Of a DNA stretch of 64,000 nt, positions 57,416-64,000 are shown piece after piece. Source of the stretch: Vibrio neonatus. Its GTDB lineage: Bacteria > Pseudomonadota > Gammaproteobacteria > Enterobacterales > Vibrionaceae. Location: positions 62,001 through 126,000 of the forward strand of contig NZ_AP024885.1 of assembly GCF_024346975.1 (NCBI RefSeq), given 5' to 3'. The notes beneath the pieces were generated by a model. That model had not been told where the DNA came from and did not search any database. It saw nothing but the letters and a program-made list of their open reading frames with translations. The position numbers and the translations under genes were made by a program. Within the stretch, counting starts at the first letter, position 1, and every line of letters starts with the position of its first letter.

Positions 57416-58632
57416 TGGCTGCATTTGAATATAAAGCGCTAGATGCAAAAGGTCGCCAAAAGAAAGGCGTAACCGAAGGTGATAACGCCAGACAAGTTAG
57501 GCAACGCTTGAAAGAGCAAGGCTTAATGCCGGTTGAGATCAACGAAACTCAGACTAAGAAAAAGTCATCAAAGTCTCGTGGTTTTCAGCGCGGTATCAGC
57601 ACGCCCGATCTTGCGTTATTGACGCGTCAATTATCGACCCTTGTTCAAGCCGGCATGCCCTTAGAAGAGTGTTTAAGAGCGGTTGCGGAACAATCTGAAA
57701 AAGCGCACATTCGCAGCATGTTAGTGAGTGTTCGCTCTAAGGTTGTTGAAGGTTACACTTTGGCTGACAGTATGAGTGAATACCCTGCCGTTTTCGATGA
57801 CCTATTCTGTGCCATGGTGGCGGCGGGTGAAAAATCCGGACACTTAGACGCGGTTCTAGAGCGTCTTGCCGATTACGCCGAAAAACGTCAAAAATTACGT
57901 TCAAAACTACAACAAGCTATGATCTACCCAATTATGCTGACCTTGATTGCGGTCGCGGTTATTGGCTTTTTGTTGGCTACCGTTGTGCCAAAAATTGTCG
58001 ATCAATTTGTACAAATGGGACAAGAACTGCCAACCTCAACTCAGATCTTGATCAATGCCAGTAGCTTTGTTCAAGACTATGGTGTGCTAGTCGTCGTTAG
58101 CGTTGTGGTGCTGATTGTTGGCATTAAGTTGTTATTGAAAAAGCCAGAGTTGAGACTGCGTTGGGACGGTCGTGTATTAAATGTTCCTGTGATTGGTCGT
58201 GTTGCTCGAGGCTTAAATACTTCACGTTTTGCTCGTACCTTAGCCATATGTTCGGCAAGTGCCATTCCTCTTTTAGATGGGATGATTGTGGCGGCAGACG
58301 TTATGGGTAATAAGTTCTTTAAGAAGCAAGTCCTTGAAGCTTCAGATAAAGTGCGAGAGGGCGGAAGTTTGCGCCACTCTTTGCAACAGAGCAAACTGTT
58401 CCCACCTATGATGTTACATATGATTGCCAGTGGTGAGCAATCGGGTGAACTTGAACAAATGTTGACTCGCGCTGCCGATAACCAAGACCAAGATTTTGAG
58501 TCTCAGGTGAACATGGCACTGGGCGTTTTTGAACCGCTGCTGATTGTCTTTATGGCAGGGATCGTATTATTTATTGTAGTTGCAACTATGATGCCACTGC
58601 TTGAATTGAATAACTTGGTATCGGGTGCTTAG
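57415..58632 (+). CDS. gspF: Type II secretion inner-membrane platform protein GspF
   Basis: Polytopic protein of the assembly platform. It has 405 residues with two GspF repeats: DLALLTRQLSTLVQAGMPLEECLRAVAEQ and FARTLAICSASAIPLLDGMIVAADVM. Three hydrophobic helices are visible (MIYPIMLTLIAVAVIGFLLATVVP; GVLVVVSVVVLIVGIKLLL; EPLLIVFMAGIVLFIVVATMMPLL). Its start overlaps the gspE stop (TAATG). Confidence 0.96.
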   Translation: MAAFEYKALDAKGRQKKGVTEGDNARQVRQRLKEQGLMPVEINETQTKKKSSKSRGFQRGISTPDLALLTRQLSTLVQAGMPLEECLRAVAEQSEKAHIRSMLVSVRSKVVEGYTLADSMSEYPAVFDDLFCAMVAAGEKSGHLDAVLERLADYAEKRQKLRSKLQQAMIYPIMLTLIAVAVIGFLLATVVPKIVDQFVQMGQELPTSTQILINASSFVQDYGVLVVVSVVVLIVGIKLLLKKPELRLRWDGRVLNVPVIGRVARGLNTSRFARTLAICSASAIPLLDGMIVAADVMGNKFFKKQVLEASDKVREGGSLRHSLQQSKLFPPMMLHMIASGEQSGELEQMLTRAADNQDQDFESQVNMALGVFEPLLIVFMAGIVLFIVVATMMPLLELNNLVSGA

Positions 58633-58662
58633 TCATATTGACCCGAGTGTATGGAGAAAAAA

Positions 58663-59103
58663 ATGAAACGAAATAAGAAACAACAAGGCTTTACCTTGCT
58701 AGAGGTTATGGTTGTTGTAGTAATCCTAGGTATTTTGGCCAGCTTTGTTGTTCCTAACTTGTTAGGCAACAAAGAGAAAGCTGACCAACAAAAAGCGATT
58801 ACCGACATTGTAGCGCTAGAAAATGCGCTAGACATGTACAAGCTAGACAACAGTGTTTACCCAACCACAGACCAAGGCTTAGATGCATTGGTAAGCCGTC
58901 CTACAGGTTCACCAGAGCCTCGTAACTACCGTGCAGACGGTTACATTCGTCGTCTTCCAAAAGACCCATGGGGCTATGATTACCAATACCTAAGCCCTGG
59001 TGATAACGGCAATATCGATATCTTCACACTTGGTGCTGACGGTCAAGATGGAGGCGAAGGTTCATCAACTGATATTGGTAACTGGAACCTACAAGACTTC
59101 TAG
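58663..59103 (+). CDS. gspG: Major pseudopilin GspG
   Basis: Main subunit of the T2SS pseudopilus. The start is ATG 58663 because GGAG lies 7 bp before it; the frame's upstream ATG at 58651 overlaps that site. This gives 146 residues with a short basic leader and the prepilin-peptidase site QQG-FTLLEVMVVVVILGILASFVVPNL. The C-terminal part has the calcium-loop region (DPWGYDYQYLSPGDNGNIDIFTLGADGQDGGEGSSTDIGNW). Confidence 0.96.
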   Translation: MKRNKKQQGFTLLEVMVVVVILGILASFVVPNLLGNKEKADQQKAITDIVALENALDMYKLDNSVYPTTDQGLDALVSRPTGSPEPRNYRADGYIRRLPKDPWGYDYQYLSPGDNGNIDIFTLGADGQDGGEGSSTDIGNWNLQDF

Positions 59104-59115
59104 TAGCCTTAACTC

Positions 59116-59718
59116 GTGGTGAAACAGCCTAAAAAACAGCGTGGCTTTACCCTGCTAGAAATCATGTTAGTCATGGTTTTAGTTTCGGTAAGCGCCATTG
59201 CTGTTGTCATAAACTTACCTCAAAGTGGTTCTGATGCCGCGCAAACGCGCTCACAGCAGCTTTTTCAGCGTCTGACCATGTTGCATCAAGATGCAATTCT
59301 TAATGGTTGGGATCTTGGTATTCGTTTTGATCCAGCGGGGAAAAAGTATCGCTTATTGAAACTGACCAAAGACGGTTGGCAAGCGTTAGATCATCGCAGA
59401 ATTCCCGCTGATACGGAACTTGAGGACGGCCTAACACTCACTTGGGAGTTAGGTGACGGCACTTGGGGTAAGCAAGACTCTTTATTTAAACAAGAATCAT
59501 TGTTTGATGAAGAGATGTTTGCCAAAGAAGAAAAGAAAAAACAAGAACCGCCTCCGCAAGCCTTTATTCTTTCAAGTGGTGAGTTAACCCCATTTGAGGT
59601 GTACATCTACCCAAGCTCAGAAGCGCAAGGGGATGATAATTGGCGAGTTGTGGCGTTAGAGAACGGCAGTGTTAAGTTACTTAAACCGGGTGAGGAGCTG
59701 AAAGATGAAGTCCGCTAA
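59116..59718 (+). CDS. gspH: Minor pseudopilin GspH
   Basis: It has 200 residues (199 if the second of two tandem GTG codons at 59119 is used). The prepilin site is KQRG-FTLLEIMLVMVLVSVSAIAVVINLP. An unusually charged middle (KQDSLFKQESLFDEEMFAKEEKKKQEPPP) is an insertion typical of vibrio GspH. It overlaps gspI by 14 bp. Confidence 0.93.
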   Translation: MVKQPKKQRGFTLLEIMLVMVLVSVSAIAVVINLPQSGSDAAQTRSQQLFQRLTMLHQDAILNGWDLGIRFDPAGKKYRLLKLTKDGWQALDHRRIPADTELEDGLTLTWELGDGTWGKQDSLFKQESLFDEEMFAKEEKKKQEPPPQAFILSSGELTPFEVYIYPSSEAQGDDNWRVVALENGSVKLLKPGEELKDEVR

Positions 59719-60064
59719 AGGCATGACTTTGTTGGAAGTTCTCATAGCTCTAGCTATTTTTGCTACCGCTTCAATGAGTGTCGTTCGAGCGGTCACTCAG
59801 CACATTAATAGCATTGGCTATTTAGAGCAAAAAACCTTTGCCGGTATGGTTGCAGATAATCAAATGACATTGATGATGCTCGGTGAGCCACCGAAAAGCC
59901 CGCGTAAAGGCACTTCTGAGTTGGCTGGGCAAGAATGGTTTTGGACGCAGACTCCGGTAGCAACCGGTAATGATTATTTGCGTGCGATTGATATTAGCGT
60001 GTCATTAAATCAAAACGGGGATAACCCTCTAGTAACGGTGAGAAGTTATGTTCCGTTGCAATAG
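59705..60064 (+). CDS. gspI: Minor pseudopilin GspI
   Basis: It has 119 residues. Leader MKSAKG precedes the site G-MTLLEVLIALAIFATASMSVVRAV. GspI forms the tip complex with GspJ and GspK. GGAG lies upstream of ATG inside gspH. Confidence 0.93.
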   Translation: MKSAKGMTLLEVLIALAIFATASMSVVRAVTQHINSIGYLEQKTFAGMVADNQMTLMMLGEPPKSPRKGTSELAGQEWFWTQTPVATGNDYLRAIDISVSLNQNGDNPLVTVRSYVPLQ

Positions 60065-60065
60065 T

Positions 60066-60722
60066 ATGGCTCGTTACAATAAAGCGAAAGGCTTTACCTT
60101 AATAGAGGTGCTGGTCGCAATTGCGGTTTTTGCCAGTTTAAGTATTGCTGCGTATCAAGTGGTATTTCAGGTTCAGTTGAGCAATACCCAGTCTCAAGAA
60201 AAATTGGGCCGCTTACAGCAATTACAAGCCACATTAGTTTATTTAGACAGTGATTTTCGTCAAATTGCCGTGCGCCGTTTCCGTAATGATGGAGAGGAAG
60301 CCGGCAAGGAAGAATCAGGACAGTCACTGTTGTATTGGAAAGACAATTTACTCGACTCTGATGCAAAAGGCGTGTTGTTTACTCGTCTAGGCTGGATTAA
60401 CCCGCAACAGCAATTTCCCCGTGGTGAAATTACCAAAGTGGGTTATCGGATTCAGGGTGACAAATTAGAGCGTGTCTGGTGGCGATACCCAGATACCCCA
60501 GCCGCACAAGAAGGCATAGTGACGCCACTTCTGGATAAGGTCGAGAAGTTCGATATGCGTTTTTACAATGGCGAAGCTTGGGTAAAAGAGTGGGTCGACA
60601 GTGATGCGCTGCCAAAAGCTATCGCGGTGGATTTAACACTGGAAGATTATGGCAAGTTAGAGCGTATCTACCTTACTGCAGACGGTAAGTTTGAGAGGAT
60701 CAATGAAGATACGCCAGAATAA
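60066..60722 (+). CDS. gspJ: Minor pseudopilin GspJ
   Basis: It has 218 residues from ATG 60066 (MARYNKAKG-FTLIEVLVAIAVFASLSIAAYQVV), directly after the gspI stop; a longer frame begins 6 codons earlier inside gspI. The leader length suits the later start. The pseudopilin site and helix are clear. It overlaps gspK by 20 bp. Confidence 0.92.
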   Translation: MARYNKAKGFTLIEVLVAIAVFASLSIAAYQVVFQVQLSNTQSQEKLGRLQQLQATLVYLDSDFRQIAVRRFRNDGEEAGKEESGQSLLYWKDNLLDSDAKGVLFTRLGWINPQQQFPRGEITKVGYRIQGDKLERVWWRYPDTPAAQEGIVTPLLDKVEKFDMRFYNGEAWVKEWVDSDALPKAIAVDLTLEDYGKLERIYLTADGKFERINEDTPE

Positions 60723-61764
60723 TCCATCCCAGCTTTTTGGTCGAACATATAAAGGTCACAAGCAACAACAAGGCGTTGCTTTGATCATTGTATTGTTACT
60801 ATTAGCGGTTATGACCGCTATTGCTGCCACTATGTCTGAGCGTTTAATGCTCAGCGTAGACAGAGCGGGTAATCAGGTGAATAACCAACAAGCCTACTGG
60901 TACGCAATTGGTGTTGAAGCATTAGCAAAATATGGTATTCAGCAGAGTCTGGAAGACGGCGAAACGGTAAACTTGAGCCAGCCTTGGGCTTTAGACGAAC
61001 AAACATACCCATTGGAATACGGTGAAGCTCGCGGCGTGATTCGTGATATGCAGGCGTGTTTCAATGTTAACGCTCTGGCTGCTGTTCAGTTGGACGCAAC
61101 CACCAGTGCTCGCCCTTACTTGCTAGAAGTATGGCGCACACTATTAGAAGAAGCAGGCCTAGATAATTATCAAGCTGAAGTGGTTGCTGATTCTACGTGG
61201 GAATATCTAGACGAAAATGATGTTGTGACCACTCAATCTGGAGTGGAAGATGCCACCTATGAGGGGCTCTCTCCTGCGTATATGGCACCGAATGGTTTAA
61301 TTGCCGATCTTAGTGAGCTAAGAAGTGTCTATCAAATGACGGGCCCTGCAATGAAACAAATTTCTTGGCTAGCGTGCGCGTTACCAACCGATGATTTGCG
61401 TATTAATGTGAATACCATCAGAGCTTGGCAAGCTAAGTTAATTGTGGCTCTGTTTAACTCTGAAATCAGTGAAGAACAAGCACAAAAAGTTATCGAAGAC
61501 CGTCCATATGACGGTTGGGAAAGTACGGACGAATTTTTATCTGAACCCGATATTGCTGGCGTTAGTGATGACATCAAAAACAAAGCTAAAGCTTATCTAT
61601 CGGTAGACAGTAAGTACTTTGAACTGGATACAGAAGTATTTGTGCAGGAAGCTCGAGTTCGCTTGAGAAGCCTGCTTTATAGTGAAAATAAAGACGAATC
61701 GCGGGTAATACGCCGTCGATTTGGAGGAATTAGTGAGCGAAATCCTGACAGTTCGGCTCAGTAG
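60703..61764 (+). CDS. gspK: Minor pseudopilin GspK
   Basis: Tip pseudopilin. It has 353 residues from ATG 60703 with GAGAGGAT upstream. The cleavage site is QQQG-VALIIVLLLLAVMTAIAATMSERL. As in all GspK proteins the residue five after cleavage is not Glu, and a large insertion domain follows (QACFNVNALAAV...). It overlaps gspL by 32 bp. Confidence 0.93.
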   Translation: MKIRQNNPSQLFGRTYKGHKQQQGVALIIVLLLLAVMTAIAATMSERLMLSVDRAGNQVNNQQAYWYAIGVEALAKYGIQQSLEDGETVNLSQPWALDEQTYPLEYGEARGVIRDMQACFNVNALAAVQLDATTSARPYLLEVWRTLLEEAGLDNYQAEVVADSTWEYLDENDVVTTQSGVEDATYEGLSPAYMAPNGLIADLSELRSVYQMTGPAMKQISWLACALPTDDLRINVNTIRAWQAKLIVALFNSEISEEQAQKVIEDRPYDGWESTDEFLSEPDIAGVSDDIKNKAKAYLSVDSKYFELDTEVFVQEARVRLRSLLYSENKDESRVIRRRFGGISERNPDSSAQ

Positions 61765-62983
61765 GCAGAATTTAAATACAATCCCATGGCTGGTTTGGTC
61801 TTCAACCGAAGACGAAATTATCGCGAGTGGAGAACTCAACGGTTTACATGAGCTAGAAGATCTAGCCAGTTATGTAACCGACCGCAACGTTGCCTTACTA
61901 CTGGATGGGCAAGATATAGCCTTGAAAGAGGTTAATGTTCCTGCGGGTGCAACCCGTCAGTTTGCCACCATGTTGCCTTTTCTTCTTGAAGAAGAGCTAG
62001 CACAAGATATTGATGAGCTTCATTTTTCTATTCTTAAGTTAGCGGGTGATAAAGCGTGGATTGCGGCGGTAGATAAGAGCTACTTCAAGCAATGTATTGC
62101 ACGTTTTGCGGAAGCGGGCATCGAATTACACAAAGTATTGCCCGATGTACTATCACTGCCTTTGCAAGAAAATGCCATCAGCATACTTCCTTGGGATGAT
62201 CATTACCTGATTCGTCAGAATCAATTTCAAGGTATGACCTTACCAGAGCAACTGGTGCCTTTTGCTGTGACGCAGATGTCATCAGCGACAGAATCTGATG
62301 AAGACGTAGAGCAAGAAGCGACTCCTGTTGAGCAAGTGACGATTCAATCTTTTGGCGCGCTTCCTGAAGCACTGCAACAGCAAGTGACGGCAACCATTGA
62401 TGAGCAGCCCGCTGAATTGCCAATGGCATTGCTGGCAAAAAATGCTCAGCTTTCCACCGTTAACTTGCTGAGCGGTGAGTTTAAGCGACAAGCATCTTGG
62501 CTAAAGAACATTAAATTATGGCGTGCGCCTGCAATTGCCGCTTTAATTTTATTGGTTGTGTTCAGTGTTAATACTTACATGAACGTCAGTCAAATTGAGT
62601 CAAAAGCAACTGCCTACCGCGCGGAAAGCGAACGTATTTTCCGAGCCGTTTTCCCTGAAAAGCGCCGCATTCCAACGGTTAGTTATCTGAAACGTCAAAT
62701 GACGGATGAAAAAACGCGATTGAGCGGTGGCACAGTTGATGCGCCATTGATCACTTGGATGCTTGAAGTTCAGCAGTCATTGAAAGGCTCTGATAAAGTG
62801 AAAATCCAGAGTGTGAAATTTGATAGCAACCGTGAAGAGTTACGAATTCAAGCTCAAGCCAGTGATTTCCAAACGTTTGAAAAACTGCGCGTGGCTTTAT
62901 CTGACAAATTCTCTGTACAGCAAGGCCAGATAAATCGTGATGGTGATTTGGTCAGCAGTAGCTACGTGCTGAAGGTGAAATAA
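61733..62983 (+). CDS. gspL: Type II secretion protein GspL
   Basis: Inner-membrane link between GspE and GspM. The start is GTG 61733 (MSEILTVRLSRQNLNTIPWLVWSS), preceded by GGAGG at 61723-61727; this matches the MSEFLTVRL start of vibrio EpsL. It has 416 residues: a cytoplasmic actin-like domain, one transmembrane helix (APAIAALILLVVFSVNTYMNV) and a periplasmic ferredoxin-like domain (AYRAESERIFRAVFPEKRRIPTVSYLKRQMTDE). Confidence 0.94.
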   Translation: MSEILTVRLSRQNLNTIPWLVWSSTEDEIIASGELNGLHELEDLASYVTDRNVALLLDGQDIALKEVNVPAGATRQFATMLPFLLEEELAQDIDELHFSILKLAGDKAWIAAVDKSYFKQCIARFAEAGIELHKVLPDVLSLPLQENAISILPWDDHYLIRQNQFQGMTLPEQLVPFAVTQMSSATESDEDVEQEATPVEQVTIQSFGALPEALQQQVTATIDEQPAELPMALLAKNAQLSTVNLLSGEFKRQASWLKNIKLWRAPAIAALILLVVFSVNTYMNVSQIESKATAYRAESERIFRAVFPEKRRIPTVSYLKRQMTDEKTRLSGGTVDAPLITWMLEVQQSLKGSDKVKIQSVKFDSNREELRIQAQASDFQTFEKLRVALSDKFSVQQGQINRDGDLVSSSYVLKVK

Positions 62984-63483
62984 TGCGAAAATTACAAGAA
63001 TCCATCCTTGGTTATTGGAGCGGCATTAGTTTGCGAGAGCAACGCATGCTCATTATTGCCATTGGTTTTGGTTTAGCGGGTTTGCTTTACTGGGGCGGTT
63101 TTGCCCCGTTAAAAGAGAAAAGTGAACTTGCTCAAACACGTTTGGTTCGTGAAACGCAGCTGTTAAGCTGGGTGCAAAAAGAAGCCAATGAGATCACGGA
63201 ATTACGTAAAACCAGTAATGCGCCAACCATCTCTAATCAGCCATTAAACCAAGTACTATCAACTTCGACACGTCGCTTTAATATTGAGTTGATTCGACTG
63301 CAACCTCGCGACGATATGGTTCAGGTCTGGGTACAACCGGTTGCCTTTAATCAACTGATGAACTGGCTATTATTTTTGCGTCAAGAAAGAGGCGTTGATG
63401 TGGCCTTTTTAGACATCACTGAGACGGAAAAGCCCGGTGTTGTTGAAGTCAGTCGCTTACAGTTTAAGAGAGTAGGTAGTTAA
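62983..63483 (+). CDS. gspM: Type II secretion protein GspM
   Basis: Bitopic inner-membrane partner of GspL. It has 166 residues: transmembrane helix MLIIAIGFGLAGLLYWGGFAPL and a periplasmic ferredoxin-like domain. The start and stop overlap its neighbours by one base each (TAATG), indicating coupled translation. Confidence 0.93.
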   Translation: MRKLQESILGYWSGISLREQRMLIIAIGFGLAGLLYWGGFAPLKEKSELAQTRLVRETQLLSWVQKEANEITELRKTSNAPTISNQPLNQVLSTSTRRFNIELIRLQPRDDMVQVWVQPVAFNQLMNWLLFLRQERGVDVAFLDITETEKPGVVEVSRLQFKRVGS

Positions 63484-64000
63484 TGTTTGGTATCAGTTTT
63501 AAAAAGCTGTTTGGCTACAGCTTTTTGTTATTAATCGTATTTTTGTGCAGTGTTATCGTGCATTTACCGGCAAAGTTCGCCTTAGAACAAGCGCCGCGTA
63601 TTAATGGTCTAAGCATCTCTGGTGTGAGTGGAACATTATGGAAAGGCACGGCCAAAGATGTGACTTGGCAGCAATATGGTCTTGGCGAAGTAAACTGGGA
63701 TCTGCAAGGGTGGAAGCTGTTGCAAGGAAAGGCTGAGCTAAATGTTCGATTGGGTCGCAACAGTGCGCTTGATTTAACCGGCAGAGGCACGGTGGGATAC
63801 AGCTTTGATGGCCCTTATGCCAGCAGTTTGATTTTATCGATGCCAGCTAAGCAAGTGCTTAAATACGTTAATGTACCTGCTCCGGTATCTGTTGACGGTC
63901 AACTAGACTTAGCGGTGAAAGATTACCAGTATGCAAGCCCATGGTGTCAATCAGGCTCTGCAAAACTGGTGTGGAATAACAGCAAAGCTAGCTCTCCATT
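63483..64000 (+). CDS. gspN: Type II secretion protein GspN (truncated by the window)
   Basis: The first 172 residues are visible. An N-terminal transmembrane helix (YSFLLLIVFLCSVIVHLP) is followed by the T2SSN region (ALEQAPRINGLSISGVSGTLWKGTAKDVTW, LGEVNWDLQGWKLLQGKAELNVRLG). GspN is optional in T2SS operons and found in vibrio eps clusters. The 3' end lies outside. Confidence 0.9.
   Translation, partial: MFGISFKKLFGYSFLLLIVFLCSVIVHLPAKFALEQAPRINGLSISGVSGTLWKGTAKDVTWQQYGLGEVNWDLQGWKLLQGKAELNVRLGRNSALDLTGRGTVGYSFDGPYASSLILSMPAKQVLKYVNVPAPVSVDGQLDLAVKDYQYASPWCQSGSAKLVWNNSKASSP

Overview
The window is a stretch of chromosome from a gammaproteobacterium of the family Vibrionaceae, most likely Vibrio. 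Evidence is the gene order (hemB-polA-spf-engB; hemN-glnG-glnL-glnA-typA; hslR-hslO-pckA; a complete gspC-N run), the protein lengths, a Spot 42 RNA nearly identical to the enterobacterial one, and several copies of a palindromic ATACCAATC...GATTGGTAT repeat in the intergenic gaps.

Layout: 0-0.5 kb holds a decayed tyrosine-recombinase remnant. 0.5-12.3 kb is housekeeping: glutathione reductase, rRNA methyltransferases RlmJ and RsmJ, oligopeptidase A, AsnC, UspA/UspB with a ferritin between them, a flavoprotein, a class I HMG-CoA reductase and a DMT exporter. 12.5-18 kb is the ubiquinone block ubiE-ubiJ-ubiB followed by tatABC and divergent tatD. 18-29 kb carries hemB, an origin-like motif cluster upstream of polA, polA, Spot 42, engB, cytochrome c4, a CsrB/CsrC-type RNA, yihI and hemN. 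28.8-31.6 kb is an accessory two-gene glycosylation (gtr) cassette in which the flippase and glucosyltransferase parts are fused. 32-36.5 kb is the nitrogen regulon glnG/glnL/glnA with NtrC sites and a sigma-54 promoter.

36.7-42.8 kb is the standout: a foreign island of about 6 kb between glnA and typA, bounded by 22-bp inverted repeats (20/22 matching). It holds a seven-gene, translationally coupled minus-strand operon for a eukaryote-like ubiquitin-type conjugation system: a membrane-anchored zinc-ribbon/OB-like protein, a J-domain protein, an E1, a ubiquitin-like protein ending in Gly, an E2 with an HPN motif and a catalytic Cys, a JAMM deubiquitinase-type protease, and a DUF4236-like protein. 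A divergent HNH endonuclease and a 47-residue remnant of another gene share the island. This is most likely an anti-phage defence island; the J-domain and OB partners make the set unusual.

43-52.7 kb returns to core genes (typA, yihY, dtd, fabY/yiiD, an AsmA-family gene, pckA, hslO, hslR). 52.9 kb to the right edge is the type II secretion operon gspC-D-E-F-G-H-I-J-K-L-M-N, with gspN cut by the window end.

No rRNA or tRNA gene, CRISPR array or complete insertion sequence was seen.
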